Assembly: GCA_023145935.1 (NCBI GenBank)
Contig: JAGLDB010000025.1
Span: 1 to 15,176, forward strand
Length of the DNA stretch: 15,176 nt
Source of the DNA: Candidatus Sabulitectum sp.
GTDB taxonomy: Bacteria; Fermentibacterota; Fermentibacteria; Fermentibacterales; Fermentibacteraceae
Reading direction: 5' to 3'
Positions 1 through 7,135 of the stretch are shown here, in pieces. Under the pieces are notes generated by a model. It worked only from the letters and a program-made list of their open reading frames with translations, was not told the DNA's origin and did no database searches. Every line of letters starts with the position of its first letter. Position 1 is the first letter of the stretch. The position numbers and the translations under genes are program-made.

Positions 1-462
1 CCGCTTTAATCCGCGGATTATCTCACACGCCTTTTCAGGAGTAAGATTACCGTATGGCTTGCCGTTTACCAGCATAGCAGGCGCCTGATCGCAAAGGCCA
101 ATACATGAGGTGGTCTCTATTGTCAGGAAAGAATCTTCTGTGGTTTCAAATGGTGCAATGCCGAATTCTTCCACAAGAGCACTTAAAACATCTCCCTGAC
201 CTGCCATAGCACAGCTGATCGTACTGCAAACCCTTACTATATTCTTTCCACGAGGGCTGGAGCTGAAGAAACTGTAAAAACTTACCACGCTGTACACCTG
301 GCCCGGGCTGACCCCGGTTGCCTGGGCAACAGCATCAACTGCCTCTGCGGGGATATAGCTGAGCTCTTCATTAACCTTTGTGAGTATCTGTAAAACACTT
401 TCCCGACCATCACCAAACTCGCTGATGCACTCGGCAACTATCTCAAGAGGATTGCGTGTCAT
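1..462 (-). CDS. NuoE-like 2Fe-2S subunit of NAD-linked formate dehydrogenase (C-terminus cut by window edge)
   Basis: Thioredoxin-like [2Fe-2S] subunit that pairs with a NuoF-type flavoprotein to pass electrons between NAD(H) and the iron-sulfur chain. The 154 visible residues read MTRNPLEIVAECISEF onward. A helical N-terminus with the family's V-N-x-x-x-x-Y-I-P-x-E-A-V and S-F-Y-x-F blocks precedes the four cluster cysteines C79, C84, C120 and C124 (spacings CSTISC and CIGLC). Family members are about 155-165 residues, so only a few residues and the stop are missing. The ATG at 462-460 has an AAGGGA-type ribosome site and lies inside the end of the response-regulator gene (20-bp overlap). 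It is the last gene seen in the formate dehydrogenase operon. The family call is firm; its assignment to formate dehydrogenase rather than a hydrogenase rests on the neighbours. Confidence 0.93.
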   Translation of the reverse strand, partial: MTRNPLEIVAECISEFGDGRESVLQILTKVNEELSYIPAEAVDAVAQATGVSPGQVYSVVSFYSFFSSSPRGKNIVRVCSTISCAMAGQGDVLSALVEEFGIAPFETTEDSFLTIETTSCIGLCDQAPAMLVNGKPYGNLTPEKACEIIRGLKR

Positions 463-859
463 TATTATGTCCCTTCAAAAGTACTTCTCTGATATTTTCA
501 GCAAGCGCACCGGGAGAAAGAGGCTTATCCAGTAACCTGGACACTGGAAAATAATCAGGATGGTCTTCCAGCTTGAAGGAATACCCAGTTGCCTTCTCCA
601 TAGAGTTCAGCATGATAACTGGTACATGGCTATCAAGCTCCAGAGAAATAGTTCTTGCAATGGAAAAACCCTCATCAGCATCATCCAGCATGACATCAAC
701 AACAACGATATCCGGTTTGCCTTCTTCAACCATTCTCAGACCCATAACCCCTGTTGAAGCGGTCTGAACATCATACCCGCGGGAATCAAGAAAAACACTG
801 TTTGCCTGGGCATAATGAGGATCGTTGTCAATTAGCAGAACTCTTGTTCTATCCGTCAT
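443..859 (-). CDS. Stand-alone response-regulator receiver protein inside the formate dehydrogenase operon
   Basis: A single receiver domain with no output domain. With the start at 859 it is 138 residues: the acidic pair D11/D13 (LLIDNDP), phospho-acceptor D55 (VVVDVML), N85-S86 at the switch position and K112 (LLDKP). The stretch between the switch residue and the lysine is about 26 residues against 22 in CheY, so the beta4-beta5 loop is enlarged. I chose the ATG at 859 because AAGGTGG lies just upstream and the first beta strand follows at once. An in-frame ATG at 889, directly after the mobA stop, would add ten residues. Its 3' end overlaps the NuoE start. No cognate kinase is visible. 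Its role is unknown; an accessory or protein-interaction part in the enzyme's regulation is an inference from position. Confidence 0.85.
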   Translation of the reverse strand: MTDRTRVLLIDNDPHYAQANSVFLDSRGYDVQTASTGVMGLRMVEEGKPDIVVVDVMLDDADEGFSIARTISLELDSHVPVIMLNSMEKATGYSFKLEDHPDYFPVSRLLDKPLSPGALAENIREVLLKGHNNDTQSS

Positions 860-889
860 GATTCCACCTTTCACTGAATCAATATTCAT

Positions 890-1483
890 TTACACCCCTG
901 CAATGCGGTAATTTACATAATCACGGGGGGTATTCAGATTGATAAACGATTCCAGTCTTGGATCAAACAATCTGATCTCATCCTCACCTACCTCTGCAAC
1001 GGTTGCAAACTCAAAGAAACCTGTAACTTTAGCACCGCCTGAATCAATATACTTCTCTATTATCCCGGAAGTTGAGCGACTGTAAACTGCGCATAAAGGT
1101 TCATAAAACCCTCTGACCACCGGGACCACAACATCCGTTCCAGCAGCAACCTTTGAAGCAAGGTGTCTGATAAGCTCTTTACGCACAAACGGCATATCGC
1201 ATCCGATCACTAATGCATGCGGGTTTTCAGACCTCAGCAGACCGGACAAGATCCCTACCAGTGGACTTCTGGCGTGCCTGACATCTTCCACAATCCTGAC
1301 ATCTGTTCGCAAGATTTCAAGATCTCTACCGGCAATGATGATCTCTCCAAATAAATTTCCGATCCTGTTGATCATGTGATCCATTACTGTTCCCCCCGAC
1401 ACAGGCAGAAGGTGCTTTGGAAAACCCATTCTTCTGGATTCCCCTCCTGCAAGTATGATCAGAGATACCCCCTTGAAGATCAC
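890..1483 (-). CDS. mobA: Molybdenum cofactor guanylyltransferase MobA
   Basis: Transfers GMP from GTP to molybdopterin to build the guanine dinucleotide cofactor that the formate dehydrogenase needs; cytoplasmic. The 197-residue protein has the nucleotidyltransferase signature LAGGESRRMGFPK (residues 11-23), the metal-binding GCDMPF (94-99), PLCAVYS (129-135) and a C-terminal FINLNTPRDY block typical of MobA. I chose the GTG at 1483-1481: it overlaps the fdhD stop as GTGA and is preceded by GGAGG at good spacing. A start at 1549 would force a 70-bp overlap and add an unconserved tail. At 197 residues it matches the family's usual 190-200. It sits between fdhD and the response-regulator gene and is translationally coupled to fdhD. 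Confidence 0.92.
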   Translation of the reverse strand: MIFKGVSLIILAGGESRRMGFPKHLLPVSGGTVMDHMINRIGNLFGEIIIAGRDLEILRTDVRIVEDVRHARSPLVGILSGLLRSENPHALVIGCDMPFVRKELIRHLASKVAAGTDVVVPVVRGFYEPLCAVYSRSTSGIIEKYIDSGGAKVTGFFEFATVAEVGEDEIRLFDPRLESFINLNTPRDYVNYRIAGV

Positions 1484-2178
1484 AGTCCAAGCCTCCATTT
1501 GCTGGAATACACATTCATCCTGTTTCCCCGTACAAAACCACAGAGACAAATTCCCAGCTGCTCTGCCTTCTCCACAGCTTGAAGAGTGGGTGCAGAAACA
1601 GCAGCGATCACAGGGATGCCTGCTCTTGCAGCTTTACTTATGAATGCAGCTGGAACCCTGCAGGAGAGGATCAGTATCATGTGCTGTAATTCAAGGTCTT
1701 CAAGGCATGCATGGCCGATAACCTTCTGCAGTGCTGCTGTGCGACTCACATCCTCTGCTGCGCAAAGAATTGAATCGCCGCTGCTAATTGCCGCAGAGTG
1801 GGTTGCTCCTGTTTTCAGAAAAACTTTTCCACCTGTAATAAATTGCGCAACCCGGGTGCAAACAACCTCTGAAGTAGTAACAAAATCAGATTCCACAGGG
1901 GCCGGTTCTGCCGTGTGGGTTTGTTCCAGCTCAATGTACATCCTGCTTGCGCTCTGCTCCATGAGTACCGGTTTCTCGCCCCACAGAATGTAGCCTTCGG
2001 TCACCAGATATCCGTATGCAAGCCAGAGAAAGTCCCCTGGAGAGCAGACAATATCAAAGGAATACCCATCACTCAATTCAATGGTAAGAACAGTCTGATT
2101 GGCAAGTGTGTCAGTGCGTTCCAGTACTCTTCCACGATGGACCGTGGCAATTCCTATTCTATCCGTATAACCTGGCAC
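1480..2178 (-). CDS. fdhD: Divergent FdhD, formate dehydrogenase sulfurtransferase/accessory protein
   Basis: FdhD carries sulfur from a cysteine desulfurase to the Mo-bis-MGD cofactor and is needed for formate dehydrogenase activity. This 232-residue protein shows the family's blocks: CSPGDFLWLAYGYLVTEG (45-62), TGATHSAAI (123-131, for the usual TGGxHxAA), EDVSRTAALQKVIG (142-155, for EDVGRHNAxDKVIG), and the C-terminal AARAGIPVIAAVSAPT and LCGFVRGNRMNVYS. It lacks the CGxCG loop that carries the sulfur in E. coli FdhD; only one cysteine (C107) lies in that region. Several normally invariant residues are also changed. The start is GTG at 2178-2176 with AAGGTGG upstream, giving a 25-bp overlap with the catalytic-subunit gene. 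The family is clear from the C-terminal half; whether it still transfers sulfur is uncertain. Confidence 0.88.
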   Translation of the reverse strand: MPGYTDRIGIATVHRGRVLERTDTLANQTVLTIELSDGYSFDIVCSPGDFLWLAYGYLVTEGYILWGEKPVLMEQSASRMYIELEQTHTAEPAPVESDFVTTSEVVCTRVAQFITGGKVFLKTGATHSAAISSGDSILCAAEDVSRTAALQKVIGHACLEDLELQHMILILSCRVPAAFISKAARAGIPVIAAVSAPTLQAVEKAEQLGICLCGFVRGNRMNVYSSKWRLGL

Positions 2179-4847
2179 GCTGCCACCTTAAGTTCCGGAA
2201 TCATAGCTTTGGGGTCGAGAGCATCATTTGTAAGGACATTTGCAGCAGCTTCCGCAAAATGGAACGGTACGAATACCGAACCAGCAGCAACCATCTCAGT
2301 GGATCTCACTACGGTTTCGATCTCGCCCCTCCTTGTCTTTAACCTTACCGGCCCGCCATCGACAAGACCCAACCTCTTTACATCTTCAGGATGTAACTCT
2401 GCATAAGCACCACTTACAAATTCATTCAGCGCATCTACTCTTCTTGTCATGCTTCCTGTGTGATAGTGAAAGAGAATCCTTCCTGTGGAAAGAATGAACG
2501 GGTACTCTGAATCCGGAGATTCCGCAGGTGGAATAAAATCTACCGGATGAAATCTTCCCCTGCCTCGTTTGAATTCACCCTTGTGGAGATACTCTGTGCC
2601 GGGATGCTTTTCATCAGGGCATGGCCATTGCAGACCTGTCTCCACTATTCTGTTGTGATGAATGCCACCATAGATAGGCGTAACACTGGCAATTTCATCC
2701 ATGATCTCAGATGGGTTGGAATAGTCCATGGGATATCCAAGAGCTGTGGAAAGTTCACAGATGATCTTCCAGTCAGCCTTCGCTTCACCTGGTGCGTCAA
2801 GTGCCTTTCTAACCAGAATCACTCTTCGTTCTGTGTTTGTAAAAGTACCGTCTTTTTCTGCAAAAGAAGCGGCAGGCAGAACCACATCAGCCTTCTCGGT
2901 AGTCTCTGTAAGAAAAATATCAAAAACAACAAGGAATTCAGCTGCATCAAGGGCTTTTCCAGTATGATTCAGATTGGGATCTGAGACCATTGGATTCTCA
3001 CCCATAATTATGAGAGCTTTTATGGCTCCATTCCCAACTGAATCAATAATTTCCATTGCAGTAAGCCCGGGATCACTGCTCAGTTTCCTTCCCCATATCT
3101 TCTCGAACTTTTCTCTGGTTTTTGGATCAGCAACCTTCTGATACCCGGGATAAACATCGGGAAGCGCTCCCACATCGCAGGCTCCCTGAACATTGCTCTG
3201 TCCGCGAAGAGGGTTCACACCACCGGAACGCCTGCCTGTATTCCCGGTAAGCATGGAAAGATTTGCCACTGAAAGAACATTGTCTGTTCCAGTGATGTGC
3301 TGGGTAATTCCCATGGCGTAAACGATGGATGACACTTCAGCCTCTGCGAAGATCCTGGCTGCCTCTTTTATCTTCTCTGCGGGAATTGTTGTTATCTCTT
3401 CAACCCGGTCAGGGGTGAAATGCTTCACAACCTGGTTGACGGCCTCAAAGTCCATGGTTCTCTTTTCAATGTAATCTCTGTCATGAAGATTCTCATTGAT
3501 GATCACATTCATCATTCCGTTCAACCAGGCAACATCTGTTCCGTTCTTCGGCCTGAGCCACAGAGTAGCATCTTTTACGAGATCAATCCTCCGGGGATCA
3601 ACAACGATAAGTTTTGCCCCATTCCTTTGAACAGCCCGTTTAATCACAGAGGCAATAACCGGGTGAGTTTCCGTTGTATTTGAACCGGTAACAAGGATAC
3701 ACTTTGCATACTCAAGCTCTGCAATAGAATTGGTCATGGCTCCTGAACCAAAAGCTGCTGCCAGGCCTTCAACTGTGGAAGCATGGCATAGCCTTGCACA
3801 ATGATCTACATTGTTTGTGCCTATACCAGCTCGCATCATCTTCTGAAACAGATAATTCTCTTCGTTTGTAACACGGGCGGAAGAAAAACCGGCCACTGCA
3901 TCTCCGCCGAACTCATCCCTGACGGCACTGATCTTTTTAGCAACCAGTCTAATGGCCTCTTCCCATGTGGCCTCAACCAACCTGCCGTTCTTCCTGATAA
4001 GCGGAGTTCTTAACCTGTCATCCCTGTTAACAAATGTGTGCCCAAAGCGACCTTTAACGCAGGTTGAGCCAAAATTGGGAACTATGTCTGCACCCTCTAC
4101 CTTTACCAGCTTGTTTTGGTGAACCCAAAAATCCAGCTGACATCCCACACCGCAGTAGCCACAGGTTGTCCGGGTTACTTCGGCCTTCCAGTGTCTGACT
4201 CCGGGAGATTCTTTTTCAGACAAAGCTCCTGTGGGACATACCTGAATGCACTCTCCACAACCGTCACAAGCGGAATTCTGCCATTCAGAGACACCGGTTC
4301 CCACTTTCATCAAGCTGCCACGGTGAAGAGCTGCGATAATACCTTTGCCCTGAATATCACTGCAGGCTCTTATGCATCTTGTGCACATGATACATTTCGA
4401 TGGATCGTACTGAAGTACAGGTGAAGAACAGTCAATGGGTTCAAGCTGTTCTACGGTGTTCTCAAACATCCTTGAGCGAGCGTCCAGATCGAGATCATAG
4501 GCAACATCCTGCAACTGGCAGTCACCTGCCTGATCACAGACCAGACAATCGCAGTTGTTTGCTGCAAGCAGAAGATCAACCAGAACCTTCCTGGCCTCCA
4601 CCACCGGTTCGCTTTCAGTAAGAATGACCATTTCATCAGCCACGGGAGTAACACATGAAGGGGCAAGAGTATTCCACCCCTGAACTTCAACAACACATAC
4701 ACGGCAGTTACCTGCGGTGTCCAGTTTGCGGTGATGGCACAGTGTTGGAATTTCTATACCTGCTGCAAGACATGCTTCCAGAATAGTTGAACCGGAAGGT
4801 GCGATGTGTTTCCTGCCGTTGATAGTAATGTTCAGATCTGCCATCAT
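2154..4847 (-). CDS. fdhA: Formate dehydrogenase catalytic subunit (Cys-type, NuoG-like iron-sulfur N-terminus)
   Basis: Molybdenum- or tungsten-bis-MGD enzyme oxidising formate to CO2 or the reverse; 897 residues, no Tat signal, so cytosolic. Domain order: plant-type [2Fe-2S] (C37, C48, C51, C65); NuoG-type cluster site (C101, C104, C110, but N97 where the histidine ligand is usual); two [4Fe-4S] sites (C152/155/158/162 and C194/197/200/204); then the molybdopterin oxidoreductase core with CxxCxxxC (C229, C232, C236, C263) and K265. The active-site block DHCARLCHAST places Cys354 where E. coli FdhF has selenocysteine, followed by His355. GGVNPLRGQSNVQGACD (542-558) and the C-terminal YHTGSMTRR are typical of formate dehydrogenase alpha subunits. 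The ATG at 4847 overlaps the NuoF stop as ATGA and has GGTGG upstream. NuoF/NuoE partners indicate an NAD(P)-linked, possibly bifurcating, complex. Confidence 0.95.
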   Translation of the reverse strand: MMADLNITINGRKHIAPSGSTILEACLAAGIEIPTLCHHRKLDTAGNCRVCVVEVQGWNTLAPSCVTPVADEMVILTESEPVVEARKVLVDLLLAANNCDCLVCDQAGDCQLQDVAYDLDLDARSRMFENTVEQLEPIDCSSPVLQYDPSKCIMCTRCIRACSDIQGKGIIAALHRGSLMKVGTGVSEWQNSACDGCGECIQVCPTGALSEKESPGVRHWKAEVTRTTCGYCGVGCQLDFWVHQNKLVKVEGADIVPNFGSTCVKGRFGHTFVNRDDRLRTPLIRKNGRLVEATWEEAIRLVAKKISAVRDEFGGDAVAGFSSARVTNEENYLFQKMMRAGIGTNNVDHCARLCHASTVEGLAAAFGSGAMTNSIAELEYAKCILVTGSNTTETHPVIASVIKRAVQRNGAKLIVVDPRRIDLVKDATLWLRPKNGTDVAWLNGMMNVIINENLHDRDYIEKRTMDFEAVNQVVKHFTPDRVEEITTIPAEKIKEAARIFAEAEVSSIVYAMGITQHITGTDNVLSVANLSMLTGNTGRRSGGVNPLRGQSNVQGACDVGALPDVYPGYQKVADPKTREKFEKIWGRKLSSDPGLTAMEIIDSVGNGAIKALIIMGENPMVSDPNLNHTGKALDAAEFLVVFDIFLTETTEKADVVLPAASFAEKDGTFTNTERRVILVRKALDAPGEAKADWKIICELSTALGYPMDYSNPSEIMDEIASVTPIYGGIHHNRIVETGLQWPCPDEKHPGTEYLHKGEFKRGRGRFHPVDFIPPAESPDSEYPFILSTGRILFHYHTGSMTRRVDALNEFVSGAYAELHPEDVKRLGLVDGGPVRLKTRRGEIETVVRSTEMVAAGSVFVPFHFAEAAANVLTNDALDPKAMIPELKVAACQVIRIE

Positions 4848-6034
4848 TCACCACCTTCATGGGTACAGTTACCACCGTGAAAGTCTGTGAAATTACTTAC
4901 TATATCAACAAAACAATTTGCTGCAGTCTGTCCAAGACCACACTTGCTCGTTGTTTTCATCACACGGGTAAGTTTAAAGAAACCATCAAGCTCTTCCATG
5001 CTGTCAATCTCACCGGATATGATCATTTCAATCGCTTTCTGCAACTGCAGAGTACCCTCCCTACAGGGAGTACACTGACCGCATGATTCGTGAACAAAAA
5101 AATCCATGAAATTATCAAGAACATCTATCATGCTTACTGTATTATCAAAAACAATAACTGAGCCTCCCGGGGGAAGATCTTTGAAAGACAGTGACCGATG
5201 AACATCAGATGCAGGAACAGTAGTTCCACTTGCACCACCAACCTGAACAGCCTGCACATCTTCTGCCCCGGCCAGTTCAAGAAGATCACTTAGAGGAGCC
5301 CCCATGGGAAGCTCGTAAACACCCGGTTTCCCAACATCTCCAGAGATACTGAACAGCTTGGTTCCTGCGCATTCCCCTGAACCAAGATCGTAGTACCATT
5401 CAGCCCCGTTCAGAATGATGTGTGGAACAGCACAGAAGGTCTCTACATTATTTATCACTGTGGGTTTGTTAAGGTAACCGCTGATTACAGGGTATGGGGG
5501 TTTGTTTCTCGGCATACCGCTTCTGCCCTCAAGGCTTTCAATAAGAGCAGTCTCCTCTCCGCAGATATATGCCCCGGCCCCGTGCCTGAGCTCAATGTAA
5601 AAATTGAACCCGCTGCCCTGGATATTCTCTCCAAGAAGTCCTCTATCCGTAAGTGTCCTTCTGGCTTTCTCAATTGCTGGAATAAGATATGGGTACTCTG
5701 CTCTGAGGTAGATGATCCCTTTAGAGCCACCGATGGCGTAACCTGCTATGGTCATGCCTTCCATGAGCCTCTGGGAATATTTCTCTATGAGTATCCGGTC
5801 TTTGAATGTTCCCGGTTCACCTTCATCTGCGTTGCATATCACATACTTCACAGGGGAACTGGCGGCAGCTGCAAAACTCCACTTGACTCCGGTTGGGAAA
5901 CCGGCTCCACCGCGACCTCTTATGCCTGAATTGCGAATCTCCACAACAACATCAGACGGATCCATTGCAAGAGCCCTGGTCAGCCCGGCACCAAATTCCG
6001 GCTGACTATCAGCCAGTAGAACTTTCTTCTCCAT
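4844..6034 (-). CDS. NuoF-like NADH-binding FMN/4Fe-4S subunit of formate dehydrogenase
   Basis: Flavoprotein that binds FMN and NAD(H) and passes electrons to or from the iron-sulfur chain. At 396 residues it is somewhat shorter than stand-alone NuoF (about 420-445) and has neither the N-terminal thioredoxin-like fusion of FdsB/HoxF types nor a C-terminal ferredoxin. Visible motifs: the FMN/NADH site GRGGAGFPTGVKW (40-52), CNADEGEPGTFKDR (67-80), GAYICGEETALIESLEG (154-170), and the [4Fe-4S] ligands in ESCGQCTPCREG (C318, C321, C324) plus C365. The missing thioredoxin domain is supplied by the separate NuoE gene at the end of the operon. The start at 6034 has a GGAAGG purine stretch close upstream. 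The stop overlaps the next ATG (ATGA). Confidence 0.95.
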   Translation of the reverse strand: MEKKVLLADSQPEFGAGLTRALAMDPSDVVVEIRNSGIRGRGGAGFPTGVKWSFAAAASSPVKYVICNADEGEPGTFKDRILIEKYSQRLMEGMTIAGYAIGGSKGIIYLRAEYPYLIPAIEKARRTLTDRGLLGENIQGSGFNFYIELRHGAGAYICGEETALIESLEGRSGMPRNKPPYPVISGYLNKPTVINNVETFCAVPHIILNGAEWYYDLGSGECAGTKLFSISGDVGKPGVYELPMGAPLSDLLELAGAEDVQAVQVGGASGTTVPASDVHRSLSFKDLPPGGSVIVFDNTVSMIDVLDNFMDFFVHESCGQCTPCREGTLQLQKAIEMIISGEIDSMEELDGFFKLTRVMKTTSKCGLGQTAANCFVDIVSNFTDFHGGNCTHEGGE

Positions 6035-6068
6035 AATCCTTCCATTCCATCCACTGCCGGCAGGAACA

Positions 6069-6365
6069 CTAAATATCAGGAATGCTTATCTTCCTGGCCT
6101 TAATTATCCGGGACCCACCTGGAAGCATAAGTTCAGTATTGCTTTTGCAGTAGAATGTCAGCCCTTTGAACGAAAACACATACTTGTGCCATTTGGTAAA
6201 AACGCCTCCTGCGGCAATCACCACAAGGGGGCTGTCAGCCAGCACAAGAACTTTCTGAAATTCTTCGGGATCAAGTTTGATGATTGAACCTATTGCCTTG
6301 ACAGCATTAGCCATTGACGCATAATATCCTGCAGCTCCTACGGCTCCAACACCTGCTGTACTCAT
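6069..6365 (-). CDS. Small protein of unknown function heading the formate dehydrogenase operon
   Basis: A 98-residue protein. A strong GGAGG six bases before the ATG at 6365 and a 34-bp gap to the NuoF gene support it as real and cotranscribed. The N-terminus (residues 1-25) is rich in Gly/Ala (MSTAGVGAVGAAGYYASMAN) but not hydrophobic enough to be a clear membrane segment. The rest looks like a compact alpha/beta fold: AVKAIGSIIKLDPEEFQKVL (helix), PLVVIAAGG, YVFSFKGLTFYCKS, and a final RIIKARKISIPDI strand. There is no cluster of cysteines or histidines and no nucleotide motif. I vaguely recall similar short conserved hypothetical proteins in other bacteria but can name no function. Its position first in the operon could mean a chaperone or regulatory role, or mere linkage. 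Confidence 0.8.
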   Translation of the reverse strand: MSTAGVGAVGAAGYYASMANAVKAIGSIIKLDPEEFQKVLVLADSPLVVIAAGGVFTKWHKYVFSFKGLTFYCKSNTELMLPGGSRIIKARKISIPDI

Positions 6366-6572
6366 ACAAAACCTCCGTTCACTGATATTTTTGAAAGGAA
6401 ACCCAGTCTGTCTGTGTTCAAGAGTAGCATTCCCTCTGCTGAAGATATAACAGCATGTGAGGCCTCCGGGCAGGTGACTGTACTATTCAAGGAAAAACTG
6501 CTTGGACTGCCGATTATTCTCAATGGGGTTCCACGGAAACCGGCAAAGAAAGATTTCGGGTTGGAGCTTCCC
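6366..6572. other. Intergenic region before the formate dehydrogenase operon
   Basis: About 207 bp between the small kinase gene and the operon's first gene, all transcribed leftward. It should hold the operon promoter, but I see no convincing sigma-70 pair, no sigma-54 GG-N10-GC box, no terminator with a T tract, and no arrangement I can identify as a molybdenum-cofactor riboswitch. A short near-palindrome (GGTTCC/GGAAACC around 6527-6543) is the only local structure. The plus strand is open without stops to 6587 but has no ATG or ribosome site. Confidence 0.5.
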
Positions 6573-7076
6573 TTACAACACTCTTGAAAGTTCTCTCAGT
6601 GATCTTCTGTTCTTCACAATATGAACAGTTACCGAGGCAGGAGCCTTTTCCAGTGCATTGACAATTCTCGGCTTGCTTCTGGAGGAGTAATTCCAGATCC
6701 ACTTCATAAAATCAAAATTAAATCTCTCAGGGCATCCTTCAGGCATGTCATCCCGAACCCTGCCCCAGTTCAGGATCACCCGTTTCAGAACTCCCAGTGA
6801 ACAGGTAAGTCTGCCGTAATCAAGAAAAATCACCGTATCGGCGTACTGTATGCGAATATCTATGGTTCCCGAGTAATTTCCATCCATGATCCACTCAGGC
6901 CTCTCAGCAAGCTCAAGAACCACAGGCAACCATTTATCTCGAGGCGTCTCCACCCACCCGGAATTCCAGAAATACAGGTCGAGATGAATGAGTGAAATGC
7001 CGGTCTTTTTAGAAAGCAGCTTCGCAAAGGTTGTTTTTCCTGCTCCACCCGATCCCAGAACAAGAATTCTTTTCAT
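6573..7076 (-). CDS. Small P-loop kinase of the adenylate-kinase-like / FlaR 'topology modulation' group
   Basis: A 167-residue P-loop NTPase. Walker A is GSGGAGKTT (residues 8-16). The family's acceptor-side HLDLYFW (31-37) and WIMDGNYSGT (62-71) follow, then a hydrophobic strand TVIFLDYGRL and a lid-like WNYSSRSKPRI (128-138). This layout matches proteins annotated as DNA topology modulation protein FlaR or shikimate/adenylate-kinase-like ATPases; the substrate is unknown. The ATG at 7076 must be right because the first strand and Walker A follow directly. There is no ordinary ribosome site: the codon comes immediately after the T tract of the ahcY terminator, and the only purine-rich stretch (AGGGCGG) is the 3' arm of that hairpin. 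Expression may depend on readthrough. Confidence 0.82.
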   Translation of the reverse strand: MKRILVLGSGGAGKTTFAKLLSKKTGISLIHLDLYFWNSGWVETPRDKWLPVVLELAERPEWIMDGNYSGTIDIRIQYADTVIFLDYGRLTCSLGVLKRVILNWGRVRDDMPEGCPERFNFDFMKWIWNYSSRSKPRIVNALEKAPASVTVHIVKNRRSLRELSRVL

Positions 7077-7107
7077 AAAAGAATGCCGCCCTACAGAAAG
7101 GGCGGCA
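7077..7107 (-). terminator. Intrinsic terminator downstream of ahcY
   Basis: A perfect 9-bp stem, TGCCGCCCT paired with AGGGCGGCA (7084-7092 with 7099-7107), six-base loop, followed on the minus strand by TTCTTTT. It lies 28 bp after the ahcY stop and directly before the ATG of the small kinase gene, so it ends the methyl-cycle operon and may limit or gate kinase expression. Confidence 0.85.
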
Positions 7108-7135
7108 ATTTATACACTCTTCCCGGTATCAGGTA

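Noticed and set aside
860..889. Earlier ATG at 889 for the response regulator
   Set aside because: It adds ten residues without family support; the ATG at 859 has the better AAGGTGG site and sits just before the first receiver strand. Not fully excluded.
1586..2406. Plus-strand open frames of 135 and 163 codons
   Set aside because: Antisense to fdhD and the end of the formate dehydrogenase gene; no family resemblance and no ribosome site.
6366..6572. Molybdenum-cofactor riboswitch before the formate dehydrogenase operon
   Set aside because: The location is apt and CCGGAGGCC stretches occur, but I could not fold them into the conserved Moco architecture. A covariance-model search would decide.
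6366..6587. Plus-strand frame open across the gap before the formate dehydrogenase operon
   Set aside because: No ATG, no ribosome site (only a GTG at 6414), and it runs antisense into the end of the small kinase gene. Probably chance.
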